This document shows, piece by piece, positions 1 through 11,599 of a stretch of 64,000 bases of DNA. Where the stretch lies: the NCBI GenBank assembly GCA_003024785.1, contig PUQB01000114.1, positions 1-64,000 on the forward strand, read 5' to 3'. Position 1 is the stretch's first letter; each line of letters opens with the position of its first letter. The notes beneath the pieces are model-generated. The model was given only the letters and a program-made list of their open reading frames with translations. It did no database searches and was not told where the DNA came from. This DNA is from Selaginella tamariscina. Its lineage: Eukaryota > Streptophyta > Lycopodiopsida > Selaginellales > Selaginellaceae. Made by a program: the position numbers and the translations under genes.

Positions 1-172
1 TCAATGTGGCCTCCCAATCCGCAGGCAGATGCATCACATTCAGTTCAGCATAAGATTTCAAACAGAAAGTCCGCCCATTAAAAACCTAGTATATGTCTTT
101 CGGTTGGCCAGTGACGGTGGTGTTTGTGTTCGGTGTATAGAATCCTTGAAGAGCTTGTTCAATTGTGTCCAA
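1..172 (-). other. Coding-like remnant, unrecognised
   Basis: Read on the - strand, this edge segment gives a protein-like stretch (…LDTIEQALQGFY… then …LPADWEATL) interrupted by one stop and cut by the window edge. I do not recognise a family. It may be the 3' part of a transposon ORF, since the neighbouring DNA to about 3.8 kb is transposon-derived. Composition and continuity are the only evidence. Confidence 0.2.
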
Positions 173-954
173 CAAAAGCTGCACCAAGCAATTTGATGTT
201 CACAACTACTTGAGACTGCATTAAACATGTAGAAATAAAAAGGAACAAAGTTATGCAAAGTAACAACATTTTCAACATGTATTTGTGCTGTGTCTTCATC
301 GACCACAACCAGCTTGTTGTCAATTCACATTTCAGGCACATCCTTCAAATCAAAGAATTAGTACCCATACAAAGCAAGAGAAGCAAACTACACACACACT
401 TATGTCTCGTTAGTGTCTTTATCCTTATCATTACTCTCATCATAATGAGTCTCTAACTCGCTAGCCTCCCCTGGCCACTGTAGCAAAACTGATTAACAAA
501 AATCGCTAAGGTATACAAAGCTGGAACCTTTTGAGAATTTGGAATAGGTCGCATGTTGTCTAGTTTACTTTTTTGTTGCACATGGTTTTCTCTGTAACAT
601 GGTCGGTGGTGTCCATGTCGAAAGGGATGGTTTTCTTGTTTGCAACGACTTGATGGCTGTTTCATTGTTCATGTTGGTTTTGTTTGCCTCCTAGATTTCC
701 TCAAAAAATTAAAATTGAAAAAGCCCGGTTTCAAAGGACACACAAACCTCTTCCATCCCCGAAGTTTGCAACTCTAGGACTTGTTCAACCTCAGTGCAAC
801 TACCTACATCGGTTCTTTTTGCTGCATCCTGCCAGCAACACAATTCAATTGGCTTTTAGAAGAAGATATAACAAGGTACTTACAACTACCTTTGCGCTTG
901 GTGCCCATGGTTTTTTTAAGCAGAATTGAAGCTAGTACTTCTTTGATCCAGGCC
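173..954. other. No supported gene
   Basis: Short frames on both strands overlap each other and show no recognisable domain or consistent splice signals. It may hold the decayed 5' part of the tnp2-like gene that begins to be readable at about 955. Confidence 0.4.
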
Positions 955-1490
955 AGGAGTTTGAGCTGCTTGTGCAATGTGAGAATTGTGAAGAATTCAT
1001 TAGACAGTGGCCGCAGAAGAATGCATGCATGGACCGTGTCGTGGTTGATGCACATGGGTATTACAACACCGACTGCCCTTTTTGCATGTCACCATTCCGA
1101 GCCAGATGAAGACTTGTACGTGGAGACCCGAGGAATCTTGCTCTGCAAATCCATTGGGATGGATTTCAAGCGGCGAGGACCAGGTTTAGAAGCAATGGCA
1201 TTGTGAATGTCCACGTTCTTAATCCGGGTATGCATGGATCTTCTGTTGCATCAATGACGCTTTCAGTTATGTACGTCCCAAAATCAGAGTTTGATGCTGG
1301 AACTAACAATATGGATTCATTTTTGGATCTTCTTCTAGACAAGATGGTGATGCTTTTCATGGATGGTGTCCAAGTAACATGCAGATTTGTATTGTGGTCT
1401 ACCACAGAAGTTCTTTTTGCATGCACTATTGTTTGTGGTGGTTGGCAACCATCCAACTCAATGCGAGCTGTTGAAATTCTCAAGTGGTAA
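955..1490 (+). pseudogene. tnp2-like (CACTA/EnSpm-type) transposase, central exon, broken
   Basis: One frame runs from about 955 to 1490 with a single internal stop near 1109. It starts with a cysteine-rich segment (CENCEEF… followed by CPFC), which looks like a zinc-binding module. It continues with …ALQIHWDGFQ…, a hydrophobic …NVHVLNPG… strand, and …SFLDLLLDKMVMLFMDGVQV. The order 'DGFQ, hydrophobic strand, P-rich loop, FL..L...L..L..DGV.V' is what I associate with the tnp2 domain of CACTA-type transposases, which cut and paste the element. A GTAAGT donor lies at the end of the frame (about 1489) and a TGTGTAG acceptor near 1542, so the original gene had introns. The stop and the poor continuation show it is decayed. 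An alternative is another DDE transposase; the family call rests on pattern recognition. Confidence 0.5.
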
Positions 1491-1542
1491 GTTTATATGT
1501 AGGCAGTGTTTATATTTGAGTTAACAAATTCATCTTGTGTAG

Positions 1543-1775
1543 GAGGGAAAAGTTGTTGTCACACGCCCATGATGTAGGATGGACACATTGGAAACACGAC
1601 AACATATTAAAAAACTCGATGGAGCCAGCAACTACCAAATGTCTGTCCGAAATACAAGTTGCAATAATAGAAGTGGAGGGAGTGCCAAACTTGTCGTGGA
1701 AGAAGGAAATTCAATGGGATACGGGAGTAAGAGGAGAAAGCAAGCTGCTACACTTGCACGAAGTGTACGGGTATG
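1543..1775 (+). pseudogene. Probable continuation exon of the tnp2-like gene
   Basis: After a short putative intron (about 1489-1542, GT..AG) a frame rich in basic and small residues (…GYGSKRRKQAA…) runs to about 1770, where another GTATGT donor appears; a TGTGCAG acceptor follows at about 1829. There is no recognisable domain. Position and splice signals link it to the upstream transposase-like exon. Confidence 0.25.
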
Positions 1776-2476
1776 TAAATTCCTGTGTGTAATTTGATAT
1801 TGAAAGTCACCTTTGCCATTTGTGTGCAGGCTGAATTTGTTGGAAATCTCTACCTTCGATGTCATGCGCTTATGGCCTTTAAACATCCTCAAGTCATGTT
1901 ATGAACACCTGTTCAGCTATCTTCAAGAGAAGAAACATGGATGAAATTATACTCTAGAACAAAACGACATTTATGTGAAAAGACCGACATCCTAATAATC
2001 CTTTAAGCAGGTTGGGGTTCTGGAAATCTCAAGACCACCAGCATTTCACCTAGTGGTACCAAGATTACGCAGTGATGGTCTTGTTGATGATGACTTCTTG
2101 CGCATTTGCTCTCTTAATACGGAATTCGCACGGATTTTGTATGACTAGAGCAGGTTGCAAGGGTGGACTATAGAGACATTGGATTGCATGCAGGAGTTGT
2201 GCAACACTCTGGAAATTTTTTGGTTTAAAAAATTCGGCACACATCAATCTGCACTCATGCACACTATGGGAAGAGGACGTGTGTGAAGACATATACTGCT
2301 ATGGTGTTTCCTCAAACACTTGGGGTTATGGTTATGAGTTCTATTTGAAGGGCCTCAATGCAGTAGAAATCAACCAGAAATAGATGGAACTCACATTCAC
2401 TAAAGCCCATTTATAATATGGTTTTTAGATCTTGTTTCAGAGGAGTCTTTTTGCTTAATAGTTTTTTTTCTTTATA

Positions 2477-2821
2477 ATGCAACATGAGTTGATGAGTGAG
2501 CATGACGGCCTTTTACCACTGGACATGTTATCCAGAAAATTGAATGAGTTATTCATCAAGCCCATGTCAGTAGGAGAAGCAGGGTCAGTACTTGTGCAGA
2601 ATGGTATGGTGGTAGTGACGTCTGAGGAGAGAACAATTTCTTTGTGGAGCAAATGTGTAGATCATGGCAATGCAGCTTGGAGAAGTCAAATTACTGAGGT
2701 CAGCATTCTCATAGGCATGCAGAAAGCCAAGCGGATTACTCCATCAAAGACAAATATTCAAAAAGGGAACACAAAGCAGCTTGTCTACATGGAGCAATAT
2801 TCAAACTTGGCAAATAAGTAG
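2477..2821 (+). pseudogene. Small ORF in the tnp2-like locus, function unknown
   Basis: This 114-codon frame is the longest open stretch between the central and C-terminal pieces of the presumed transposase. It has no domain I recognise; it is mildly hydrophilic, with …PLDMLSRKLNELF… suggesting an amphipathic helix. It probably is an exon remnant of the same element, because it is co-oriented and lies between the two pieces. Independent gene status is unlikely. Confidence 0.25.
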
Positions 2822-2981
2822 TAACACGTGATCTAGACAATGAAGGCATATCCTGCATCTCTAATAGTTTGTCAATTTACACATCACATGTGAAATATGC
2901 TATGTAGAGCTATAGGAGATTTTCTCTATTGATTATGCTGGTAGGATGAGGGGGTTGTTCGCAGGGATCTTTCGAAAGTGA

Positions 2982-3335
2982 GTGTATTTGAATTTAAATT
3001 TTAGGGAGTCATTTTGTCATATTGATGCTTACACACAGGTGCCATTGCCATCCTTGGGCTTCTGTACCCTCAAGCCTATTGCCACTAGAATGCAGATCCT
3101 TGCACTTGTGTGTGTTCAATTTGATGCCACATACATAATGCTGCTAGAAGATATTGTCCGAGAGATTTGCATTGTTCCACACACAGATCCTGCTATGGGG
3201 AACATAGGTTTTGATATAGCGCTTAAAGTCGTCGCTTCAAGTTTTCCTTTTCACTTGGAATCAGGAGCAGCCTGGTGTCCAGTTTGGATTTCAAATGGTG
3301 ATATTTGTCAAGGTAAGTACAAGAGCAGGACTTAA
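2982..3335 (+). pseudogene. Coding remnant in the tnp2-like locus
   Basis: An open frame of 117 codons, co-oriented with the transposase-like exons, ends just beyond a GGTAAGTAC splice-donor-like sequence at about 3311. Its later part (…FDATYIMLLEDIVREICIVPH…) reads as an ordinary globular segment, but I cannot assign a family. It is likely an exon of the decayed element. Confidence 0.25.
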
Positions 3336-3422
3336 ATAACCAGCACTTGTTACTTCAAGCAACACGGACATGATGGAGTTACTTTGGCTCAAAGAACACA
3401 CAGTTCATGAGGAGATAGAGTT

Positions 3423-3782
3423 ACTGCCATCTACAACGTAGTAAAATACAAAGCAAAAGTGGTCGTCAGTGAGTGGTTCCTATTCTATGAGAAGACAACA
3501 AACGATTTTGTGTTAGTGAAGGAGCATGATGTTGTCCAGTCTCAGGGAAAACAGTTTGGGGTGGTTGCATCTATGACGCGCAGGTGGAAGATACTGAAAC
3601 TCCAACGCTTGGAACAATTTGTAGATGGTTGCTACAACCTGGAAAACACTACTCCCAGCATGGTGGGCTGGTCAGATGTTGTGTGCCAAAGGAAGGTGCA
3701 AGTCACTGGTGCAGGAGATGGAGACCAAAGTTTTTTCTTGTTGATGATGATTGAAAACATCTCGTTTTATAATATGATATGA
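3423..3782 (+). pseudogene. Probable C-terminal domain of the tnp2-like transposase
   Basis: The frame is open upstream of its first ATG and reads TAIYNVVKYKAKVVVSEWFL and onwards to about 3780. A segment of the type 'vkYkgkvv...f...kt.ndfVlV......FG.v..m' resembles the surface module often found after the catalytic part of plant tnp2 proteins, where an immobile-residue-rich strand precedes an FG.I motif. This supports a single degenerate CACTA-type unit from about 0.95 to 3.8 kb. No CACTA terminal inverted repeats were located, so the element's limits are unknown. Confidence 0.35.
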
Positions 3783-4503
3783 AAAAGCCGTTACAAGAAC
3801 CACAAAGATTACACTACTACCCGCTTCTTTACATGAGAGGCCATCTTAAAGTTGACTACTATAAGCTGTTATTTTTTCACTATCCTCATATGAAATCCAC
3901 TAGACACATTCATAATCCACAATATGCATGTGTCGAACCAAATTCTACATTGCAAAGTGACTTTTGTTGGCAAAAGCTACAACCATTTCAAATGTCACAA
4001 TGTTTGGCTCCTTGTGTTTCACACTCATATTCATATATATAATAATATATATATTTTGTGTGTTATGTACGTAGGTATGTATGTATGTATGTATATAAAC
4101 TAGTAAGCTACATATTCAAATAAATGAGAAATGAAATATATAAGAAAGTAACATCTAATTATACTAATGTGCATATATTTATACATTTAACATGTTCTTA
4201 AAGGTTTTAGTTTCTTTGGAGCATGCATGTAAATTTAATGTATACATGTGTTTTTTTATTAATTTATAGAATTAACATTTTAGTTTACTATAGTATATGG
4301 TTTACTTTACAAGTATTTATAATGTGAATATTATGTATTATTTCAGTATTATTTTCTTAATTATTTGTGTTATACTTAATAAGAAACCAGTGATTAACAT
4401 ATTTTCATATATTCTTAATACATTTCAATATCAGAGCATGAACTTAAGCTTTTCACTTTTAATGTGAAATAATTATAACATGTGAACTCTAATTATAAAC
4501 CTG

Positions 4504-4542
4504 GATATATATATATATATATATATATTACACACACACACA
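4504..4542. repeat. (AT)n/(CA)n microsatellite
   Basis: An uninterrupted AT dinucleotide run of about 25 nt is followed after two bases by a CA dinucleotide run. Confidence 0.9.
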
Positions 4543-5949
4543 ATTTAACATATTACATTACAACTATTGGAGCTTAATATCAGCTACCTTTAACCATTGA
4601 ATTTGAAATATTATTTATTATACACACTAAATTTATTATAATTTGGGTCTATTATATCTATAATATACTAAACAATTCATAACACTATTGAATTCATTAT
4701 TTACGGGGGTCTATTATGGTCCAAGAACCTTTAAACACTTTACATTTATCACATGGTTTTTATTTGTGAGTTTAAAATTCTATATTTTATTCATTTATAT
4801 TTTATATTAATAATATTTTATACATGCATAAACACATTATGCAACTTAAATATATTTTAGTTATATTATTATGTTAGAATATATATGAATATTATATTAT
4901 ATTAGTATATACAAGTTATATATTAAAAATAGATTACTAACTTTAAAATTAAAATCTAAAATTTTCAATGAAATTTCATTATTGAAATTAAAATTATCAC
5001 AATCTATAAACTTACAATTTTAAACTTAAAATTATTAGTAATGCCTTGATATCAATGATTCGATTTAACTCATTCTATAAAAACTTTATTATTTTTGTGT
5101 TGTCCTAATCTATTCTTGTGTGTTACTTGCTTTTATTTATCTTATGTCTTTTCCATATTGTTCCATCCTAAAGTATACTATATATACTAAGCTATATTAA
5201 TGATGTTTTAAAAGAACCATAATTAATATAAGCTACAAAACACGTTCGTGTGCACTAGGACCTCATCATATCTAATTGATAATGACTTTTATATTTAACT
5301 AAAATTTTGATATTAAATTTTATTTTATAATAAATTTTACTTTTGAAATGTACATAGCAATTAGGCAAATGCATTCCAACATTTTTAGCTTAGTAACCAT
5401 TAGACTCATTACTTGACCCTTATACAATATGCATTTTAAAATCTTATAGAAGTATTATCAAGGTAATTTGGATTTATGAATTAATTATTTTTAACTTTAT
5501 AAGATGGTTAATTTCAAACTCTAAACAATTTTGTTTATCTATTTAAGGTTTTTTCTTCATAAAACTTAAACATGAGTTGTACATGTCTTTATTCCTAAAT
5601 AGACAAGTAAAATGGATTCATAGATAAATTCATAAACCTAAATTATATGTATAAATATTATTGATTTGAATCTTTTATACTAATAATAGCATAGTATACA
5701 GATCATCCATGTAAATTATATTCATGAATACATCTTATACATAAAACTAAAATTATAAGCATAAGTAGTAAACACTCTAGATGATTTTGATGGAATGCTC
5801 TAAACGTTCGTAAAGGTTAAAGACAATTTATTAAAGAGTTAATTCCCTTTTTAAGCTCAATTTATTGTTGATTATTTATGTACTTGTACATTTCATAATA
5901 TCTTGCTACATTGTATTTATAAGATCATTCTTTTTACTTATTTACACAA

Positions 5950-6720
5950 GATGCATATTATATATACAACTAGATACATATTAACATGTAATTGAAAATA
6001 GATTAAAAAGAATATTTAAGCTACAAAAAATGGCACTATATATTTCTTTAATCAATATACCTTGTGAGGTTGAGCATAACGTAAGCTGTAAAATGGAAAT
6101 CCCGAATTTAACCTTTTATCATACTTATATGACTATTTATATTTATGTGCATGATATTTAAGAAATTGTTATTTTTAGTTTTTAAGAGTGTAATTTATAT
6201 CATTATATTTTAAAGCAATATTGTCCTCATTTAATACTATTTATAAATATAATTTTCTCCTTGGTTATTGAAAAGAATATTTTAGATACATAATTCTTTA
6301 AGCGATTTGTTATTTCATTAAGAACGTTAAAGATAATGTTTTGAACCTAAGTATCATTATTTTATTAGGATAATAAACTAAAATGGAAACGATCTAAAAT
6401 TGGCATAAATGTATAGAAAATATTTAAAAACTAAAATATTCTTAAAACTACTAGTGTGTATATGTGTACTTCCTAAACCATATAAATTTGGGGCCATTTT
6501 CTATATAAATAGACTGATAGATATGTGTCTATGCTTAGAGAGAGATACACACACTAATTTACATGTATGTAATACACTTGGAATGGGACAGATTTCTACC
6601 ATAACATTCATATGTGCACACGTTTTATATGCGTGTTTGGTGCAAACCAGGATCCTATACACATGCACGTATATTTCTATCTATTACATGCATAATATCT
6701 ATGTACATGTCATCATATAC
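5950..6720. repeat. Dispersed duplicate, partner at about 28990-29640
   Basis: The segment matches 28990-29640 in the same orientation over hundreds of bases with small indels (for example both carry CTTGTGAGGTTGAGCATAA and the later AAATTTGGGGCCATTTTCTA). It directly precedes exon 1 of family X copy A, so it is probably the 5' flank or promoter part of the family X unit. In the second location that unit has been separated from its coding part. Confidence 0.8.
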
Positions 6721-6803
6721 AACAAACAATATAAACATAAATAAATTATAAAGTTTTGAGGGCACTTGCCCTAGGTCATCTGTGCGTATCTTGAAAAGGA
6801 AAG

Positions 6804-7168
6804 ATGGAGTGCAGGAAAAGGGATGCATCAGGGCAGCATGACCACTGTGGTGATGTTTATTTTAAGAGGCAAAAGCTGCTCCATGTTGAATGTATTCTAG
6901 ATCCAACATTATTGAAAATATTGGGGATCTTTGGTATTAATCTTCTAGCAGTCAATGAAGCCCAATGCACGGAATTCATTTCCAATTATGACAAGGATAG
7001 GTACATGGGAATTGTGGGAGGTAAGGAGATTTCTCTAGATTCATGTGTCATGTATGAGATCTTTGATCTCCCATTCCGAGTCATTTAAAACATGTGAAGA
7101 GTGCCCTGTTGTTACGCCCAATGAATTTAATAGTATATTCATTGATAATGGTGTATATTGCAAGGTAT
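6804..7168 (+). CDS. Family X copy A, exon 1 (unrecognised repeated gene)
   Basis: Begins at ATG 6804 (MECRKRDASG…). The frame is open for 94 codons to 7088, then shifts by one base compared with copy B, where the same sequence stays open. A GGTATG donor follows at about 7167. The encoded segment contains …CTEFISNYDKDRYMGIVGG… and …FDLPF…. The order 'EF....., V.G..I.LD....., .IF.LP' recalls plant retrotransposon-associated ORFs of the Transposase_32/plant-mobile-domain kind. That is inference only. Related copies lie at 24.57-25.85 kb (+), 24.06-24.48 kb (-) and 26.03-27.64 kb (-). Copy A lacks exon 2, because an LTR begins exactly after the intron acceptor AG. Confidence 0.45.
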
Positions 7169-7522
7169 GATCTTAATTTTAACAAGAGGCATTGTTTGTA
7201 TATATATATGCTTGATAATTTCTATGGAAATTATACGATGTGAATTTCTGGTTGTTGTGTGTATATTTTGATTAGATTGAATTTAGTTTATCAACGTGCA
7301 GAGATACTGACATATATAATTTTACTATTATTAATTCCCTTGTCTCGCTTTATCAAACATAATAACTATACTAATAATTAGAATTTAAATTCCATAAAAC
7401 AAATGTATTTCTATGTATTAGTGCTTATCTAATTACTTTTTCTTCTTAATAATTTGTATTTTATTAATTATGCGATGTATAATATATAGGCTAGATGTAT
7501 GTTTCTAACTTGTATAGGATAG
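7169..7522 (+). other. Family X copy A intron
   Basis: This AT-rich interval starts with GTATGATC and ends in GGATAG. It aligns nearly base for base with 24909-25259 in copy B, where exon 2 follows directly. It is therefore the intron of copy A, and its acceptor AG abuts the LTR start at 7523. Confidence 0.7.
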
Positions 7523-8113
7523 TGTTAACCCGTAAAATCCTACCCTCCGTACATTGGTAGGATTGCCGTCGATAAACCTGTACTAAGGGTCTACCGGAAT
7601 AAGATAAAGACATAATCAGACATCAGAAAGTCAGGAAAAGGGTAGGATGGCAAGGTGTATAGTAGGTGGCAATACTATGGATCCTGTCACTACTGGAAAT
7701 AAGAACAGTATACTATATAATAAAATTCAAGTAAAAGATAGACGTATTGAGAGAGAAAGGAACTTATATTATGTCCGTGCACGGCACATGGTACAAAATA
7801 ACAGTATACTCGGGATACCCTTCTAGTCCTAAACTGGTCTATTTATACCCGTACTCTAGTCCCGTACTAGCAGTTATCACAACTGCCTCCAACCTTATCC
7901 ATTCAGTTACTGTAACTCCTTCTTATCCTTATCCATAAATGCCGTACTCCGCTGATATCGTATTGCGGTGATGACCCGTATTGCGTCAGTAACTCGTACT
8001 CGATATTCCTTCCACTCTCGGTTTTCCACAATATATATTGTTTTTGATATTTTCCCATTATATTGCCCATGAAATAACAAGAAATTTACTAATGTCTAAC
8101 TATGCTCCTAACA
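7523..8113 (-). repeat. 3' LTR of the Athila/Tat-like element
   Basis: It is bounded by the inverted repeat TGTTA…TAACA (591 bp) and is flanked inside by a polypurine tract. A diverged relative of this LTR lies at about 19270-19839 in the same orientation. The outer flank GATAG (7518-7522) is the candidate target-site duplication, but the other side of the element is gone. Confidence 0.85.
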
Positions 8114-8125
8114 TCCCCCCAACTG
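8114..8125 (-). promoter_or_regulatory. Polypurine tract
   Basis: On the - strand it reads CAGTTGGGGGGA immediately before the LTR TG. This is the expected position and composition of the plus-strand primer for reverse transcription. Confidence 0.8.
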
Positions 8126-10400
8126 GAAGTGTTGCATCGCCCCGATGCAACCTTACGATGTGCCCGCATTTCCGCACATAGAACTGATGAAGCTCTTCAA
8201 CTTGAGGTTCTCTTGCGTAACTTCCGTACTTCGTCCGCGTCATCCGATGTTGGGTGTTGCGGATTGAACTCACTGATCTTCTCATGGATTACGGACTTGA
8301 TCAACTAATGTGTGTACTGTGTCCATAAGTACCTTGTTTTGATCGTACAACGGCGTATGATATTCGACTGCTCCAAGTACTGCTTGTCGAGCGTGTTGCA
8401 ACGGTCATGAAGCTGCTGACTGAAAGTAGCTTCTGCATGTTGAAGTGCTTCTGCGTAATACCATCAAATACACTGCGAAGTGAGAGAGCTGACCTTCAAC
8501 AGTCGTATCTGTGGTGGGTCTTGTGGTGGGAGTCCGGGTGAAGCTGTCTGGTCACGAGTGCGCTTCGAACTCCTGAGATGTCGCGCTCCTGTCGATCCGA
8601 AGCGTGATGACCCATCTGTTGTATCGGTGAATAGGGCTGTTGCGGGTGCTGCTCTTTATCGTAAATGTTGTTGTTCTTGGTAGATGGTCCAGGTGTCGGT
8701 TTGCCGAATCCGGTTCTTGTCCTGAGTGCCGTACTGTTGACTCCCGTACATTGTGCTGGAGGTTCTACTGTGGTGGTATGATATGAGTAGATGTACCTGC
8801 CGTACTTTGATGTTGCACCGATGGTGGCGACGGAACTACGGAGGACCGTACTGTTGAATGGCACAGAATCCTCATACTCCATGGGTTGTGTGGAAGTCGG
8901 TCCTGGTCGATTATGGTCTGGTAGTACTGTGTCATCACCCTCGTATGTGGTACAGAAGTTGATGCTGTAGGCTTTTTCGCATCTCCGCTGGTCTCCCGTG
9001 GTAATGGTCTCCGTTGCAATACTTGATCATCGCCTTCGTCCTCGTCCAGAAACTGGATTACGATTTCGGGCTCCTTTGACTGCGGCTCCTCTAGCTTCTT
9101 CGTTGCGTACGTGGTCGCTTCTTTGTCTTAGTTGGTAGTGGCGCATCCAAATTACGGACGTCGAACACATTATCGGGTACTGATTGTTAGACCTAACCAA
9201 AAGCCTATCCTGATGTGAGTACCGGTGTACCTGTGGGTGCTAAATCCGCATACGTAATGTTGAGAGTTGTGAGAATATGATGAAGCACTGGAAATACCGT
9301 CGTTTCCTTGTCCTTGCTTTTCGGGTTGTGCAACGTGTTCAACTCCCGTAGTAGCCCTACTACGACTAGTTCCCCCAATCCGGTTCTGTCCCTGCTCAGA
9401 TTGGTGATAAACATACCCGATCTCCTTGTTGAATCCTGCTGGCGTCTTGCGGAAAGCAAAGGCAGTTGATAGCCTTAATACGTCCCTTGTGCGGTTCTCG
9501 CAGGATTGATGTTGGTGCCGCATTCGCCGTCTTCTGCTTTTGCCGAAACTTGTCCATATTATCGGTGTAATGATGAACATATGTGTGACTTGAGGAATCG
9601 GATCATAAGAGATATCTGGTTCTGGAAATTGAAAAACATCCGAATGAGCTTACTTGTAAACGCAAATGCCCACCCTGTAGTTGTAAAGCCTTGTATTGTG
9701 GTAGATACGCCTTGATCGCCTGATCGACCAAGTGTTCACCTTGTTGTCCAATCGTTTGTGCACGAATGTTTCGAAATATCGCTCCAGCTGCATCCTCTGG
9801 ATCCATTCGCGTATGTCCGAAATCAGTGTTGGTGCCGGACGAACAATCCGATAAGCACTGGGTAAGTGGAATTGAAACGCCGGTTCCGATTGGGACTCCG
9901 CATTGACCCCTGTTGCCTGTTTGTATCTGTGTATACTCATCCATGGATTCCATATGCGCCTTGAAATAAAGGAAGAAAGAGAAGAAAAATTCGAAGATGG
10001 GAAGGAGGAAGAAACTAAGGAAGAATTGAAAACCCTAATGAGTGCTGGCGGGGCGAGTACCCTTAACTTATACTCGGGAATTTATGGTCTGTCAGTTTCT
10101 GCGCAGCTGTCCACGTGTCGAAATCAGATTGGTTGTGTGTAATTTCCTTGGTTTTCGATAGATTTGACAGGAAATATCTCATCATTGGATTTTGCATTCC
10201 TCGGACTTGTCGCTTTCTTGGATTCTGTCCTTCGCTCGTGTGAGTTATCCTGTCGATGTTTCGAGAAGATTCTGCTGACGTCGACTCTCCAGCTGGCCAC
10301 ATATTTTTCCTTGTCTTGTTCCGACTTACGGTTTTGATCGTATTCCGTGTTACTGTTTAGTACAGATATTTCTGTGTCCGTCGTATCGTGCCGTTCGTAT
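8126..10400 (-). pseudogene. Extra 3' ORF region (env-like position), unrecognised
   Basis: About 2.3 kb between the integrase end and the polypurine tract has coding-like - strand frames broken by shifts. It begins with a charged, hydrophilic part (10495-10124). A middle part (about 9953-9600) contains …FHLPSAYRIVRPAPTLI… and …ERYFETFVHKRLD…. A Ser/Thr/Pro/Gln-rich part follows (9020-8500). The last part before the LTR (about 8480-8160) gives pieces such as …DKQYLEQ… and …VTQENLKLKSF…, consistent with a coiled coil. Athila elements carry an extra, env-like ORF here, but I see no signal peptide or transmembrane segment. It may instead be a structural or captured host protein. The reading frame cannot be fixed because of decay. 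Confidence 0.4.
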
Positions 10401-11557
10401 TCCGGGTCATTGTCGAGATCTTCCTCTGGCTTGTTATGTATATTTCCGTATCGATTTATTGTCGTAAGTATAACCCGTGTTGTAGCGTCCATCAATGTGA
10501 CGTGTTGTTATCTCGTATGTCGGTAATTATATATGGTCCATGCCATTTGGACTTGAATTTATGACCAATCGGTCGAAGATTCCCTTGATAATGCCATACC
10601 ATTCTCCGACTCGGAATATGGTGTCGTTGTACTCGTCGTAATCGATCGTGCCATGCCTTAATACGCTTTGTATAGCTTGTATATTAAAAACTGCTTGTTG
10701 CCGTTTTTCAAGTTGTAGTAGTCGTTGCTTAACTTGCTCTGCTTCCCCAATGCCGTATTCAAGTGACATCCGCAATGATGGTATGATATACTCTATAGGC
10801 GTAATAGCTTCCAATCCGTATGTAAGTTGAAATGGAGTAAACTTTGTTGCCACTTTATACGTAGTACGGTATGCCCATAATGCTGATGGAAGTTTTTCAT
10901 CCCAGTTTTTACGATTAGTGTTTACTATCTTGGTTAGTACGGTCTTCAGTATTTTGTTAGTAGCCTCTGCTGTCCGTTTCCTTGTGGATAATACGCAGTA
11001 GAGGTGTAATGTTTTACCAAATATTCGTTGCAAAGTACTTTGATGACGTTGTTGACGAAATGAGTTCCTTGATCACTGATAAGTTCCATTGGAGCCAAAT
11101 CGTACTACGATATTCTCGTAGATAAACTTAGCTACCCGTATTGCGCGCAATCTCGTAATGCGATAGCCTCTGCCCATTTAGTAACATAATCCGTGAGTAC
11201 CAATATATATTGATTCCGCTTGCTACTTTTAGGATTGATTGGTCCCATAAAATCCATTCCCCATTTCATAAATGGAGCTAATGGTTCCGTTGGATGTAAT
11301 GGTTGGACTTGATGATGTGGAGCTGGTTGGTGTTCATTGCACTTCAAACACTTTTGACAATAGTCGATAGCGTCCTTGAATAACGTGGGCCACCATAATC
11401 CAGACTGTAATATTTTTCGTGCTGTTAATGTTCCTGCAAAATGTCCACCATGTTCTCCTGAATGAGCTTCCCGTAATACGGTCTGCACTTCCTCCATTGG
11501 TACACACCTCCTTAACACTTCATCTTTGCCTTTCTTATATAGTATACCTGACACCAT
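10401..11557 (-). pseudogene. Integrase of the Athila/Tat-like element
   Basis: Integrase inserts the cDNA copy into the genome. The N-terminal zinc-binding H-H-C-C module is visible as …[12 protein letters not shown]… and …[10 protein letters not shown]…. The core starts with WGMDFMGPI (first Asp) and [11 protein letters not shown] frame change near 11130 leads to …ISDQGTHFVNN… (second Asp) and …YYPQGNG… before the catalytic Glu in QAEATNK. The C-terminal part (…PFQLTYGLEAITPIEY…) continues to a GPY.I-like end near 10520. There is no chromodomain. At least two frameshifts are present. Confidence 0.8.
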
Positions 11558-11599
11558 GCAGTATGGCTTACATCGTAATACGAGTTGTTTGCGCTGTTG

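Larger units (their letters stand above)
3783..6790. other. AT-rich spacer without genes
   Basis: About 3 kb of strongly AT-rich DNA with no coding signal on either strand. It holds a TATG/GTAT run (about 4074-4095), an (AT)n plus (CA)n microsatellite (4504-4542) and, from about 5950, sequence duplicated at 28.99-29.64 kb. Confidence 0.7.

Noticed and set aside
6409-6744. 111-codon + strand ORF (MYRKYLKTKIF…)
   Set aside because: It lies in AT-rich duplicated spacer; the copy at 29.5 kb does not preserve the frame.
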